Shown one piece after another: positions 25,616 to 34,654 of a stretch of DNA of 64,000 nucleotides. Source of the stretch: Burkholderiales bacterium (GTDB lineage Bacteria > Pseudomonadota > Gammaproteobacteria > Burkholderiales > Burkholderiaceae_C); assembly GCA_028868825.1 (NCBI GenBank), contig JAGWTU010000002.1, forward strand, positions 62,001-126,000, read 5' to 3'. A program made the position numbers and the translations under genes. Every line of letters begins with the position of its first letter. Within the stretch, counting starts at the first letter, position 1. The notes under the pieces were generated by a model. It saw only the letters and a program-made list of their open reading frames with translations, was not told where the DNA came from and made no database searches.

Positions 25616-25642
25616 CTTCAGCTCAGCTCAGATCAGCTGAAG
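25616..25642 (-). repeat. Inverted repeat over the end of the 25-residue ORF
   Basis: CTTCAGCT (25616-25623) and AGCTGAAG (25635-25642) form a perfect 8-bp stem around an 11-base loop that overlaps the last codons of the small ORF. It may stabilise the 3' end of the transcript or take part in termination with the next hairpin. Confidence 0.4.
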
Positions 25643-25710
25643 AACCAGTCGATGATGGCATTCCAGCCGCCACCGATAGGGAAGGAGCTTTCGAAAAGGT
25701 TCGTCAACAT
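25633..25710 (-). CDS. Small 25-residue peptide downstream of luxR-type gene
   Basis: The minus strand has an ATG at 25710 preceded by an AGGAGAG ribosome-binding site at ideal spacing. The reading encodes 25 residues, beginning MLTNLFESSFPIGGG and ending WNAIIDWFFS, before a TGA. It is amphipathic, acidic and aromatic at its C-terminus. It lies 127 bases after the LuxR-type gene on the same strand and is followed by two hairpins, a layout typical of a real short gene. It matches no peptide family I know. It could be a small membrane-associated or signalling peptide. The IIDWF string also occurs near the N-terminus of the divergent protein at 26643. Confidence 0.5.
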   Translation of the reverse strand: MLTNLFESSFPIGGGWNAIIDWFFS

Positions 25711-25837
25711 CGCTGCTCTCCTGTCTGCTGGTTGAGCCGCCGTTGTCAGGGCGGATGCATGCATTGCAGCAAACTTCGAACAGGCAGCGAAGTCCCGCGC
25801 CTTTGTAGCTTGACCTCGCCCGACTCAAGTGATAACG

Positions 25838-26554
25838 CTAAAGCAGCCCCAGCGTCATCGCCCTCAACATCGCCATGTGCTTGCCCGAAACGCCGAGCTT
25901 GCGCATCACGTTTCGCAGGTGGAAGTTGACCGTGTGTTCGCTCATCGAAAGGATCTGCCCCACGGCCCAGGCCGATTTGCCCTCGCGCGTCCATTGCAGG
26001 ACTTCGCGTTCGCGCGGCGTCAGGTGGATAGGCGGGAATTGCGGCTGCGCTTCCGGCCCGAGCACGCGGATCGCCGTCTCCTGCGCATAGACCGCCAGCA
26101 ATTGCAGATCGGCCAGCAGACGGGTGAGCTGGCCGTCGTCGCTGGGCAGCGGTTCGTTGCGATCGACGCCGAGCAGGAAATGCTTGCCCGCCGGCAGATG
26201 CAGCGCCATCGCGATGCCGGTGCGGTAGCCGAATGGTGCGAACGTCTCCCAGAGATCGCCCGCATCCTCCTCGACGTAGAGCGACTGGTCGTAGGTGATC
26301 GGCAGATGCGATTGCTTGAGGCGTTTGAAGACGGGATCGCGGCGCGTGTTCTCCATATCGACGGCCTGCGCCTGGTATTCCGCGGGCGTATTGCCGATAC
26401 GCACGAACAGCGATTTCTCACCCGGCTGTTCGATCGCCAACGCCGCGGTGACGAGGCCGAAATTCATCTTCTGGGCGAAATCGACGAGGCGATGCTCGAA
26501 CGACGATCGATCCGTCGCGGCACTGACTTCGAGATAATCCTGCTGCCTCATCAT
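25838..26554 (-). CDS. LuxR-type regulator with autoinducer-binding domain (LuxR solo)
   Basis: This 238-residue protein has an N-terminal autoinducer-binding domain and a C-terminal LuxR helix-turn-helix (HLTPREREVLQWTREGKSAW, then SMSEHTVNFHLRNVMRKLGV). The Asp-Pro pair that contacts the homoserine-lactone amide is present in RRDPVFKRL, and FAPFGYRTGIAMAL carries the conserved Gly. The Trp that follows in TraR-like proteins is Tyr here (LPITYDQ). No luxI-type synthase lies in the window, so it is a solo regulator answering to own or foreign signals. Two adjacent ATG codons lie at the start; a GAGG precedes both. It is divergent from the 26643 gene, with 88 bases between them. Confidence 0.88.
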   Translation of the reverse strand: MMRQQDYLEVSAATDRSSFEHRLVDFAQKMNFGLVTAALAIEQPGEKSLFVRIGNTPAEYQAQAVDMENTRRDPVFKRLKQSHLPITYDQSLYVEEDAGDLWETFAPFGYRTGIAMALHLPAGKHFLLGVDRNEPLPSDDGQLTRLLADLQLLAVYAQETAIRVLGPEAQPQFPPIHLTPREREVLQWTREGKSAWAVGQILSMSEHTVNFHLRNVMRKLGVSGKHMAMLRAMTLGLL

Positions 26555-26642
26555 CGATCCTCAAAGACCGTCAAAGTTGCTAGCTTGTGCCATGAATCCC
26601 GGGCCACGACGATGAGCGCTCCTTTTCACTAGGGGTGACGCG

Positions 26643-27113
26643 ATGGGCGTTCAATCGTGGATGATCAAATCCTGGCCGATTATCGATTGGTTCTTGCCCG
26701 CATCCAGCGACCGCTGGCCGAATTTTTGGCATGTGAACACCCAAATCCGGGAAAATTCGGACCCTTCGGGCTTGCGCTCGGGTGAAACCGTGTGGTTGGG
26801 CGTGGTCGACAGCAAGAGCGTCGGCGCGGCCTGGGAATGGTCCGAAGTGCGCCACGGCGTCGTCGTGCTGACCGATCCCAACTCGATCCAGTCGAACCTG
26901 CGTTTCGTCGGCATCGACTGCGGCGGCGAGGACGAGGCCGTCACCGCCGTCTGCCTGAACCGGCTCACGCACCACCTGCCCTGGCAGCCCGCCGTGCGCG
27001 CGCTGCTGGCCGCGGCAAACCAGCATCCCGAGGTCGCACACGAGCATGCGGCGGCCTCGTCGTCGGCGATCTGGACGCCGGCGGAGGCAGCCGCGGCCTT
27101 GCGCGCCGCCTGA
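26643..27113 (+). CDS. Hypothetical protein, divergent from luxR-type gene
   Basis: This 156-residue protein matches no family I recognise. It begins [20 protein letters not shown], is rich in Trp in the first 35 residues, and then forms a mixed alpha/beta region ([52 protein letters not shown]), ending in an Ala-rich helix. No signal peptide or membrane segment is evident. Codon bias from about 26790 onward is like the neighbouring genes, supporting a real gene; the first 40 codons are less biased. An AGGGGTG site precedes the ATG. It sits between the luxR-type gene and bioB and may be under LuxR control from the shared 88-base region. Confidence 0.65.
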   Translation: MGVQSWMIKSWPIIDWFLPASSDRWPNFWHVNTQIRENSDPSGLRSGETVWLGVVDSKSVGAAWEWSEVRHGVVVLTDPNSIQSNLRFVGIDCGGEDEAVTAVCLNRLTHHLPWQPAVRALLAAANQHPEVAHEHAAASSSAIWTPAEAAAALRAA

Positions 27114-27249
27114 ATCCGGCGCGGGTCCCGACGGCCGCCGGCCGCGGCGGTACGATCGACGTTTCGGCGCTGCGACCCACGCGGCCACGGCCGCGTCGCC
27201 CGACGGCGCGGCAGCCGACGTCACCGTCGTTGCCATCGAGACCCGCTCC

Positions 27250-28251
27250 ATGACCGAGCCCCAGATCATCGCCATGCCGGCCTCGCGCGCCGGCACCCGA
27301 ACCGTCGCGCCGGCGCAGCGCTGGCCCACCGCGGCCATCGCCGAGCTCTTCGACCGTCCCTTCATGGACCTGCTGCACGAGGCGCAGACGGTGCATCGCG
27401 CGCACTTCGACGCCAACGAGGTCGAGTTGGCGACGCTGCTGTCGATCAAGACCGGCGGCTGCCCCGAGGACTGCGGCTATTGCCCGCAGTCGGTGCATTA
27501 CGACACCGGCGTCGACGCCGGCAAGCTGATGGACCTCGACGCCGTGCGCGACGCCGCCACCGCAGCGAAGCAGGCCGGTGCGACGCGCTTTTGCATGGGC
27601 GCCGCATGGCGCGCGCCCAAGGACCGCGACATCGAGAACGTCTCGGCGCTGGTCAAGCTCGTGAAATCGCTGGGCCTCGAGTCCTGCGCCACGCTGGGCA
27701 TGCTCAGCGAGTCGCAGGCCCATGCGCTCAAGGACGCCGGGCTCGACTACTACAACCACAACCTCGACACCGCGCCCGAGGCCTACGGCCGCATCATCTC
27801 GACGCGCGACTACCAGGACCGCCTCGACACGCTCGAGCATGTGCGCGACGCGGGCCTGTCGGTGTGCTGCGGCGGCATCGTCGGCATGGGCGAGAGCCGG
27901 CTCGAACGCGCCGGGCTGATCGCCCAGCTCGCCAATCTCGACCCCTACCCCGAATCGGTGCCGATCAACGAACTCGTGCGCGTCGAGGGCACGCCGCTGG
28001 CCGATGCCGAGAAGATCGACCCCTTCGAATTCGTGCGCACCGTCGCCGTGGCGCGCATCACGATGCCCAAGGCGCGTGTGCGCCTGTCGGCCGGCCGCGC
28101 GCAGATGGACGAGGCGCTGCAGGCGTTGTGCTTCGTCGCCGGCGCGAATTCGATCTTCTACGGCGACAAGCTGCTGATCACCGGCAACCCCGATGTCGAG
28201 CGCGACCGCGCGCTGCTGGCCCGCCTGGGGCTGCGGCCGCGCGCGGCCTGA
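27250..28251 (+). CDS. bioB: Biotin synthase
   Basis: This 333-residue radical-SAM enzyme inserts sulfur into dethiobiotin to give biotin. The SAM-cluster motif is [20 protein letters not shown] with the three Cys in CxxxCxxC. Further hallmarks are [20 protein letters not shown] and [17 protein letters not shown], with the SAGRAQM and [14 protein letters not shown] segments carrying the Arg and residues for the auxiliary [2Fe-2S] cluster. Length and order are normal. It is the first of four contiguous biotin genes. I chose the ATG at 27250; earlier in-frame codons would run into sequence without homology. Confidence 0.95.
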   Translation: MTEPQIIAMPASRAGTRTVAPAQRWPTAAIAELFDRPFMDLLHEAQTVHRAHFDANEVELATLLSIKTGGCPEDCGYCPQSVHYDTGVDAGKLMDLDAVRDAATAAKQAGATRFCMGAAWRAPKDRDIENVSALVKLVKSLGLESCATLGMLSESQAHALKDAGLDYYNHNLDTAPEAYGRIISTRDYQDRLDTLEHVRDAGLSVCCGGIVGMGESRLERAGLIAQLANLDPYPESVPINELVRVEGTPLADAEKIDPFEFVRTVAVARITMPKARVRLSAGRAQMDEALQALCFVAGANSIFYGDKLLITGNPDVERDRALLARLGLRPRAA

Positions 28252-28273
28252 ATCCGCCGCCGGTGCGAGGCCG

Positions 28274-29641
28274 ATGAGCGGCAACGACGACTGGCGGCGC
28301 CGCAGCCTGGCTGCGGTCTGGCATCCCTGCACGCAGATGAAGCTGCACGCCGAATCGGCGCAGCCGCTGATTCCGGTGGCGCGCGCCGAAGGCGTCTGGC
28401 TGCACGACTACGACGGCCGGCGCTACCTCGACGCGATCAGCAGCTGGTGGGTCAACCTCTTCGGCCACAACCACCCCGCGATCCGCGACGCGCTCGCCGA
28501 CCAGTTGCAGCGCCTGGACCATGTGATGCTCGCCGGCTTCAGCCATGCGCCGGTCGTCGAACTCTCGGAGCGCCTCGCGGCGCTGACCGGCCTGGGCCAC
28601 GCGTTCTACGGCAGCGACGGCGCGTCGGCGACCGAGATCGCGCTGAAGATGAGCCTGCACCATTGGCGCAACGCCGGGCAGCCGCGCAAGAACGCCTTCG
28701 TCGGCGTCGCCGGCGGCTACCACGGCGAGACCGTCGGCGCGCTGGCGGTGACCGACATCGCGCTGTTCCGCGAGGCCTATGCGCCGATGCTGCGGCTGGC
28801 GGCGACGGTGGCGAGCCCCGACGCGCGCGGCGCGCTGGCGGGCGAGGACGCGGCGGCGGTGGCCGAACGCGCGGCAGCGGCGCTCGAAGACTGGCTCGCG
28901 CAGCACCACGAGGAGACGGCGGCGCTGATCGTCGAGCCGCTGGTCCAATGCGCCGCCGGCATGGCGATGCACGATGCGGCCTATCTGCGCCGCGCACGCG
29001 CGCTCTGCGACCGCTACCGCGTCCACCTCGTGCTCGACGAGATCGCAGTCGGCTTCGGCCGCACCGGAGCGATGTTCGCGCACCAGCAGGCCGGCATCCG
29101 GCCCGATTTCATCTGCCTGTCCAAGGGCCTCACCGGCGGCACGCTGCCGCTGTCGGCGGTGCTGACGACCGATGCCGTCTACGCCGCGTTCTACGACGAC
29201 ACGCTCGCGCGCGGCTTCCTGCATTCGCACAGCTACACCGGCAACCCGCTCGCCTGCCGCGCCGCGCTGGCGACGCTGGATCTGTTCGATTCGACCGACG
29301 CGCTGCGCGGCAACGCCGCCACCGCGGCCGCGCTGACGGCGCAATTCGAGCCGCTGTCGCGCCACCCGCGCGTGCGCCACGCGCGCCATCTCGGGATGAT
29401 CTGGGCCTGGGACGTCGAGACGACGCTGCCCGATTTCGCGCGCCGCTACGCGCGCCACGCGCTGGCCCAGGGCCTCGTGCTGCGGCCGATCGGGCACACG
29501 CTGTATGCGATGCCGCCCTACGTGATCGGCGACGACGAGGGCGACATCCTGGCCCGCGGCGCGCTCGCCGCGCTCGAAGCGACGCTGGCCGAGGAAGGCG
29601 CGGCCGGCATCGCCTCCACGCATGACGCCGTCGCCCCCTGA
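28274..29641 (+). CDS. bioA: Adenosylmethionine-8-amino-7-oxononanoate aminotransferase
   Basis: This 455-residue class III aminotransferase converts KAPA to DAPA using SAM as amino donor. VWHPCTQMKLH and WLHDYDGRRYLDAISSWWVN are typical N-terminal BioA motifs. YGSDGASATEIALKMSL binds PLP phosphate, LVLDEIAVGFGRTGAMFAHQ holds the catalytic Asp, and ICLSKGLTGGTLPLSAVLTT carries the Schiff-base Lys. The ATG at 28274 follows GAGG closely. It lies 22 bases after bioB and overlaps bioD by 20 bases, so it is part of one operon. Confidence 0.95.
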   Translation: MSGNDDWRRRSLAAVWHPCTQMKLHAESAQPLIPVARAEGVWLHDYDGRRYLDAISSWWVNLFGHNHPAIRDALADQLQRLDHVMLAGFSHAPVVELSERLAALTGLGHAFYGSDGASATEIALKMSLHHWRNAGQPRKNAFVGVAGGYHGETVGALAVTDIALFREAYAPMLRLAATVASPDARGALAGEDAAAVAERAAAALEDWLAQHHEETAALIVEPLVQCAAGMAMHDAAYLRRARALCDRYRVHLVLDEIAVGFGRTGAMFAHQQAGIRPDFICLSKGLTGGTLPLSAVLTTDAVYAAFYDDTLARGFLHSHSYTGNPLACRAALATLDLFDSTDALRGNAATAAALTAQFEPLSRHPRVRHARHLGMIWAWDVETTLPDFARRYARHALAQGLVLRPIGHTLYAMPPYVIGDDEGDILARGALAALEATLAEEGAAGIASTHDAVAP

Positions 29642-30341
29642 GACCGCGCCGGCGGGCGCCGTGCGCTGCGTCTTCGTCACCGGCACCGACACCGGCGTCG
29701 GCAAGACCTTGATCAGCGCCGCGCTGCTGCACGCGCTGGCGCGCCACCACCGTGCCGTCGTCGGCATGAAGCCGGTGGCGGCAGGGCTCGTGCGCGACGG
29801 CGAGGCCTGGATCAACGACGATGTGCGCGCGCTGCGCGCGGCGTCGACGCTGGCGGTGCCGCCCGAACTCGACAACCCCGTCGCCCTGCCCGACCCGCTG
29901 TCGCCGCATCTCGCGGCGGCGCGCGCCGGCCGCCGCATCGCGGTGGCCGAGCTGCTCGCCGCGCAACGCGCGCTGGCCGCGCGCTGCGATTTCGTCGTCG
30001 TCGAGGGCGCCGGCGGCTGGCGCGTGCCGATCAACGACAGCGAAACCCTGGCCGACCTCGCGCGCGCGATCGCCGCACCCGTGCTGCTCGTCGTCGGCAT
30101 GCGGCTGGGCTGCATCAACCACGCCGTGCTCAGCGCCGAAGCGATCCGCGCCGACGGCCTGACGCTGGCCGGCTGGGTCGCCAACCAGATGGATCCCGAA
30201 ATGAACGCCCTGCCCGAGAACATCGAGACGCTGCGCCGGCGCCTGGCCGCGCCGCTGCTCGCGAGCTGCTCCTGGCGCGCCGCCCCGGACACACCCGATG
30301 CGCGTCGCATCGCGATCGAACTGCCGCAGGCCTGGCGATGA
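29622..30341 (+). CDS. bioD: Dethiobiotin synthetase
   Basis: This 239-residue P-loop enzyme closes the ureido ring of dethiobiotin from DAPA, CO2 and ATP. The P-loop is FVTGTDTGVGKTLISAAL, followed by VVGMKPVAAGL; FVVVEGAGGWRVPINDSET is the conserved Mg/phosphate loop. It overlaps the bioA end by 20 bases and the bioF start by four. The length is normal. Confidence 0.95.
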   Translation: MTPSPPETAPAGAVRCVFVTGTDTGVGKTLISAALLHALARHHRAVVGMKPVAAGLVRDGEAWINDDVRALRAASTLAVPPELDNPVALPDPLSPHLAAARAGRRIAVAELLAAQRALAARCDFVVVEGAGGWRVPINDSETLADLARAIAAPVLLVVGMRLGCINHAVLSAEAIRADGLTLAGWVANQMDPEMNALPENIETLRRRLAAPLLASCSWRAAPDTPDARRIAIELPQAWR

Positions 30342-31558
30342 GCTGGCTGGCCGAATTCGATGTCCGACTGGCCGAACTCGACGCGCGCTCGCTGCGCCGG
30401 CGCCGCCGCGTCGTCGCGCCGCTCGACGGCGCGCGCATGGCCGTCGACGGCGTGCCGCTGCTGGCCTTCTGCAGCAACGACTACCTCGGCCTCGCCGGCC
30501 ACTCGGCGCTGCGCGCCGCGGTGCACGAGGCGGTCGACCGCTACGGCGTCGGTGCCGGCGCGTCGCCGATGGTCAGCGGCCATGGCGAGGCGAATGCCGC
30601 GCTCGAACTCGAACTCGCGGCCGCCGTGCAATTGCCGCGCGCCGTCTACTTCTACGCCGGCTATGCGACCAATGCGAGCCTCGTCCAGGCCCTCGTCGGC
30701 GCCGGCGACGAGATCCACGCCGACGCCCTCAACCATGCCTGCCTGATCGATGGCGCAAGGCTCTCGCGCGCCACCATCCACCGCTACGGCCATGGCCGGC
30801 TCGACGAACTCGAGGCCCATCTCGCGGCGAGCGCGGCGCGGCGCAAGCTCGTCATCAGCGACACCGTGTTCAGCATGGACGGCGACATCGCCGACGTCGC
30901 CGCCCTCGTCGCGCTGTGCGAGCGCTACGACGCACTGCTGCTGATCGACGACGCGCATGGCTTCGGCGTGCTCGGGCCGCAGGGCCGCGGCGCGCTGGCC
31001 GCCGCCGGCCTCATCGGCGAGCGCGCCTCGCCGCGCGTGATCTACATGGCCACGCTGGGCAAGGCCCTGGGTGTCGCCGGCGCCTTCATCGCCGGGCCCG
31101 AGAACCTGATCGAGTGGCTGCTGCAGAAGACGCGCAGCTACACCTACGCGACGGCCGCGCCGGCGCTGCTGGCGCAGGCGCTGCGCGCCTCGCTGGCCTG
31201 CGTGCTCGGCGCCGAGGGCGAGACGCGCCGTGCGGCGCTGCACGCGAACCAGGCGCGGCTGCGCGAGCGCCTGGCGCCCGGCGCCTGTGCCGCGGTCGAC
31301 GCCATGGGCTGGCGGCTGGCGCATTCGCCGAGCGCGATCCAGCCGCTGATCGTCGGCGGCAACGACGCGGCGCTGGCGCTGATGGCGGCGCTGCAGCGGC
31401 GCGGCTACTGGGTACCGGCGATCCGCCCGCCGACCGTCGCCGAGGGCACGGCACGGCTGCGCATCGCGCTGTCGGCCGCGCACACGCCGGCCGATGTCGA
31501 CGGCCTGGCCGATGCGATCGCCGCCGAGGCGGCGGATCTTCAGCGGCTGTCGACGTAA
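30338..31558 (+). CDS. bioF: 8-amino-7-oxononanoate synthase
   Basis: This 406-residue alpha-oxoamine synthase condenses pimeloyl-CoA or pimeloyl-ACP with alanine to KAPA. FCSNDYLGLAGHSALR and SPMVSGHGEANAALELELAA are typical, and IDDAHGFGVLGPQGRG supplies the Asp-Ala-His of PLP binding. The Schiff-base lysine is in YMATLGKALGVAGAFIAG. The ATG overlaps the bioD stop (ATGA). The 3' end overlaps the convergent TPR-GGDEF gene by 19 bases. No bioC or bioH is visible, so pimeloyl supply is encoded elsewhere. Confidence 0.95.
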   Translation: MSWLAEFDVRLAELDARSLRRRRRVVAPLDGARMAVDGVPLLAFCSNDYLGLAGHSALRAAVHEAVDRYGVGAGASPMVSGHGEANAALELELAAAVQLPRAVYFYAGYATNASLVQALVGAGDEIHADALNHACLIDGARLSRATIHRYGHGRLDELEAHLAASAARRKLVISDTVFSMDGDIADVAALVALCERYDALLLIDDAHGFGVLGPQGRGALAAAGLIGERASPRVIYMATLGKALGVAGAFIAGPENLIEWLLQKTRSYTYATAAPALLAQALRASLACVLGAEGETRRAALHANQARLRERLAPGACAAVDAMGWRLAHSPSAIQPLIVGGNDAALALMAALQRRGYWVPAIRPPTVAEGTARLRIALSAAHTPADVDGLADAIAAEAADLQRLST

Positions 31559-33768
31559 TCGGCGCGCCGCGGCGGCGGCGCCGGCGACACCGGCCCGGCC
31601 TCGTCGACGCAGCAGTTGCGGCCGCGGCGCTTGGCCTCGTACAGCCGCGCATCGGCGAGGTCGAGCGCCACCGTCCAGCCGCAGGCCAGCGGATCGGTGG
31701 CATCGACCGGGAATGCGGCGACGCCGATCGAGCAGCTCAGCGCGAGTTCGCGGCCGCCGACGGCGAACGGCCGCGCCGCCACCGCCGCGCGCATGCGCTC
31801 GGCCAGCAGCGCGGCCTCGCGCCGGTCGGCCTCGCGCATCGCGACGAGGAATTCCTCGCCGCCCCAGCGCACGACGTGATCGTGGTCGCGCGTCACGCCG
31901 AGCAGGCGGCGCGCGAATTCGACGAGCACGGCATCGCCGGCGGCATGGCCATGCTCGTCGTTGACACGCTTGAAATGGTCGATGTCGACGAGGAAGAACA
32001 GCAGGTCGGCGTCGGCCGGCGCGGCATCGCCGTCCAGCCCCATCAGCGCGCTGCTGCGATGCGCGCGCACGCATTGCGCGACATCGGCCGCGATCACCTG
32101 GTCGAGGAAGCGGCGGTTGCGCAGGCCGGTGAGCGGGTCGGTCAGGCTCAGGTCCTCGATGCGCGCATAGGCCTGCTTGAGCTGGTCGTTGCGCTGCATG
32201 AGCAGCGACTGCGCGGCCTGCAGCCTTTCGTTGACGGCTTCGAGCTCGGCCGCGCGCGCGGCCTCGGCGCCGGCGGCGCGGCGCTGGATCTCGGCCTCGG
32301 CGAGCGCGCGCTCGGTCTTCATGCGCACCTCGATGGCCACCGCCCGCTGCGCCGCGTCGCGGGCGTTGCGCGAGCGCAGCGCCTGGTTCGCGGCGCGCAG
32401 CGCCGCCACCGCCTCGGCATGGCGGCCGGCGCCCGAGAGCCCGGCCGCGTAGTCGTCGAGCAGGTCGGCCGCGTGCTCGATGTCCATGTGCTCGGAGACG
32501 AGTTCGACGGCATCGCCGAGATGCGCGAGCGAGCGCGCCGGCACGCCGGCGCGCCGTGCCATGCGCGCCAGCAGCCGCAGCGCATCGACCTGCATCGGCA
32601 CGTCGCCTTCGGCGCGTGCGAGCGCGAGCGCCCGCTCGGCGTGGCGCACCGCGGCCTCGCCGGCGCCGCCGGCGCTGTCGACCTCGGCGATGCCGAGCAG
32701 CGCGTAGCGCTCGAGCTCGAGCGCATCGGCGGCGAGTTCGCGGTCGACCAGCATCGCGTAGCCGGCGCGCGCGGCCTCGAGCCGGCCGTCGGCCAGCGCC
32801 GCCGTCGAGGCCGTGTAGACGGCGACCAGGTAGCCCTTCGAATCGCGCTGCGACGCCAGCACCTCGACCGCCTCGTCGGCGAGCCGGCTCGCCGCCTCGT
32901 GGCGGCCGAGCAGGCGCATCGACCCGGCCATGACCTCCAGGCAGCGCCCGACGAGCTGCGGCCAGCCGAGCCGGCGCGCCTCGTCGAGCGCCGGCTGGGC
33001 GCAGGCGAGGCAGGCGTCGTGATCGCCCAGGTCGAGCCACACCGAGGCCCGCGTCACCACCGCCGACCAGCGCTGGCGCACCTGGCCGGCGGCCTCGTTG
33101 TGCTGTTCCGAGCGGTGCAGGCCCTCGATGGCCTCGGCGTAGCGGCCGTAGCGCAGGTCGATGAACGACACCGCGAGCTGGGCCATCGCGGCGAGCGCCG
33201 GCTGCGGTTCGGCGAGCCAGGTCGCGAGCCGGGCCTCGTGCAGCGCGCGCGCCTGCGCCGCATCCTCGAAGGTGTCGAAGCAGACCTGCGCCAGTTCGGC
33301 CGCCTGCCGGCGCTCGGTGTCGTCGGGCGCCGCCAGATCGGCCGAGCGGCGCGCGGCGCTGCGACGCGCGGCGTAGTCGCCGCGATCGCTCGCGATCCAG
33401 GTCTGCAGCCAGGCGCAGTCGCTGCGGCCGGCGGCGCAGGCGCAGGCGGCGAAGATCGCGTCGGCCGCGGCCGCCCGCGCGGCGGCAGCAGCGAGGTTCC
33501 CGCCCAGCGACTCGACCTCGCCGAGCACGAGCAGCGCGTAGCCGCGCGCGCGCGCCGCATCGATGTCCTGCGGGTCGTCGCCGGCCGCCGCGTCGAGCAC
33601 CGCGCGCGCGACGCCGGCGGCCCAGCGGTGGTCGAGCTGCCGGCCCTGCCAGGCGGCCCAGACGAGGCTGTCGCGATCGAGCCGCGCCGCGTCGGCGTCG
33701 CGCAGCTGCTGCCAGCGCGCCAGGATCTCGGCATCGGCGTGGCGCCGCGGTCGCTCCAACTTGCTCAT
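31540..33768 (-). CDS. TPR-repeat diguanylate cyclase
   Basis: About 742 residues. The first 500 are helical TPR-like repeats of 35-40 residues (for example LAQVCFDTFEDAAQARALHE and YALLGIAEVDSAGGAGEAAV). A coiled coil (QRRAAGAEAARAAELEAVNE) follows, then a GGDEF domain with DPLTGLRNRRFLDQV, VDIDHFKRVNDEHGHAAGD and the active site VVRWGGEEFLVAM. An RxxD inhibitory site (RDHD) precedes the motif. No membrane segment or signal is visible, so it is cytosolic. The domain layout resembles GGDEF proteins fused to tetratricopeptides in many proteobacteria. The start at 33768 (MSKLERPRR) was preferred to 33882, whose extra residues look disordered; neither has a strong ribosome-binding site. Confidence 0.85.
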   Translation of the reverse strand: MSKLERPRRHADAEILARWQQLRDADAARLDRDSLVWAAWQGRQLDHRWAAGVARAVLDAAAGDDPQDIDAARARGYALLVLGEVESLGGNLAAAAARAAAADAIFAACACAAGRSDCAWLQTWIASDRGDYAARRSAARRSADLAAPDDTERRQAAELAQVCFDTFEDAAQARALHEARLATWLAEPQPALAAMAQLAVSFIDLRYGRYAEAIEGLHRSEQHNEAAGQVRQRWSAVVTRASVWLDLGDHDACLACAQPALDEARRLGWPQLVGRCLEVMAGSMRLLGRHEAASRLADEAVEVLASQRDSKGYLVAVYTASTAALADGRLEAARAGYAMLVDRELAADALELERYALLGIAEVDSAGGAGEAAVRHAERALALARAEGDVPMQVDALRLLARMARRAGVPARSLAHLGDAVELVSEHMDIEHAADLLDDYAAGLSGAGRHAEAVAALRAANQALRSRNARDAAQRAVAIEVRMKTERALAEAEIQRRAAGAEAARAAELEAVNERLQAAQSLLMQRNDQLKQAYARIEDLSLTDPLTGLRNRRFLDQVIAADVAQCVRAHRSSALMGLDGDAAPADADLLFFLVDIDHFKRVNDEHGHAAGDAVLVEFARRLLGVTRDHDHVVRWGGEEFLVAMREADRREAALLAERMRAAVAARPFAVGGRELALSCSIGVAAFPVDATDPLACGWTVALDLADARLYEAKRRGRNCCVDEAGPVSPAPPPRRADYVDSR

Positions 33769-34027
33769 CGACGCAGTATCGGCGCCGCCGCAGGCCGACA
33801 AGAGCCCGGGCCCGTCGCCGGACGTGCCTTCTTGCGCGTCGCGCCGGGCGCGGGCATCCGAACCGGCGGTTGCAGCCATCAAAACCTATACGGAAGTCTG
33901 TTCAAACGCAAAACCGATCTTGGCAGCATGTTTCGCCCCTGCGCCAGGCCCCGCTTCGACTCCGGACGGGCTCCCGGCCGCTGATCCCGGGCTACCATCC
34001 GACTTCCCAAACCACGAGGGTGTATCG

Positions 34028-34534
34028 ATGAAGACGAATCTGCTTTGCGCGGCCGCACTGGGCCTGTTCCTGACGGGCGCCGTCTACGCGGCGCCGCCGG
34101 CCGATGCGCCCGCCGGCACGACCGGCCTGTGCAAGGACGGCACGTATTCGAACGCGGCCGCCAAGAAGGGCTCGTGCAAGGGCCACAAGGGCGTCAAGGA
34201 ATGGTACGCGGCCGATGCCGCGCCGGCGGCCAAGGCGGCTGCGCCGGCCGCCAAGACCGCGGCGCCCGCCGCTGCCGCGACGACGGCCGCGACCGCCGCA
34301 CCGGCCGCGACGCCGGCCCCGGCGAAGGCCGCCAAGACGATGCCCGCGCCGGCCGCCAACGCGGCGCCCGGCGGCGGCCCCGGCATGGTCTGGGCCAACG
34401 ACAGCACGAAGGTCTACCACTGCCCCGGCGACAAGTGGTACGGCAAGACCAAGAAGGGCGAGTACATGAGCGAGGCCGACGCCAAGGCAAAGGGCATGCA
34501 CGGCGACCACGGCAAGGCCTGCGCGGCGAAGTGA
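34028..34534 (+). CDS. DUF3761-type exported protein with Ala/Pro-rich linker
   Basis: This 168-residue exported protein has a signal peptide (MKTNLLCAAALGLFLTGAVY, cleavage near AYA-APP). A DUF3761-like Cys module follows (GLCKDGTYSNAAAKKGSCKG then HKGVKEWY), then a 70-residue low-complexity Ala/Pro/Lys/Thr linker. It ends with a second Cys-containing module (VWANDSTKVYHCPGDKWYGK, then KKGEYMSEADAKAKGMHGDH). The C-terminal module is repeated in several betaproteobacterial periplasmic proteins, from memory. Function is unknown. It is followed by a strong terminator. Confidence 0.75.
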   Translation: MKTNLLCAAALGLFLTGAVYAAPPADAPAGTTGLCKDGTYSNAAAKKGSCKGHKGVKEWYAADAAPAAKAAAPAAKTAAPAAAATTAATAAPAATPAPAKAAKTMPAPAANAAPGGGPGMVWANDSTKVYHCPGDKWYGKTKKGEYMSEADAKAKGMHGDHGKACAAK

Positions 34535-34575
34535 CGCCGGCCTGAGGCGCCGCACGAAACGGCGCCGGCAACGAA

Positions 34576-34608
34576 AAGGGCGCGACGGCTGCATGCCGTC
34601 GCGCCCTT
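34576..34608. terminator. Strong bidirectional terminator
   Basis: AAGGGCGCGACGGC (34576-34589) and GCCGTCGCGCCCTT (34595-34608) form a perfect 14-bp stem with a 5-base loop, followed on the plus strand by CGTCGTTTT. It separates the DUF3761-type gene from the convergent HU-like gene and can serve both. Confidence 0.85.
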
Positions 34609-34654
34609 CGTCGTTTTGCGCTGGCTGCGGTGGCCGGAGCCACCGATCGATGCC

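Larger units (their letters stand above)
25254..25632. other. Intergenic regulatory stretch between GGDEF gene and 25-residue ORF
   Basis: These 379 bases hold no convincing gene; plus-strand frames are short and lack coding bias. They contain the ribosome-binding site of the GGDEF gene, a lux-box-like 20-mer (25373-25392) flanked by a third CAGGT arm at 25361-25365, and two hairpins near the right end. Base composition is slightly lower in G+C near the lux-box-like site, as expected for a promoter. Confidence 0.6.

Noticed and set aside
25400..25735. Plus-strand ORFs of 77-111 codons between the GGDEF and luxR-type genes
   Set aside because: No coding bias, no ribosome-binding site, and they cross hairpins and the well-supported minus-strand short ORF.
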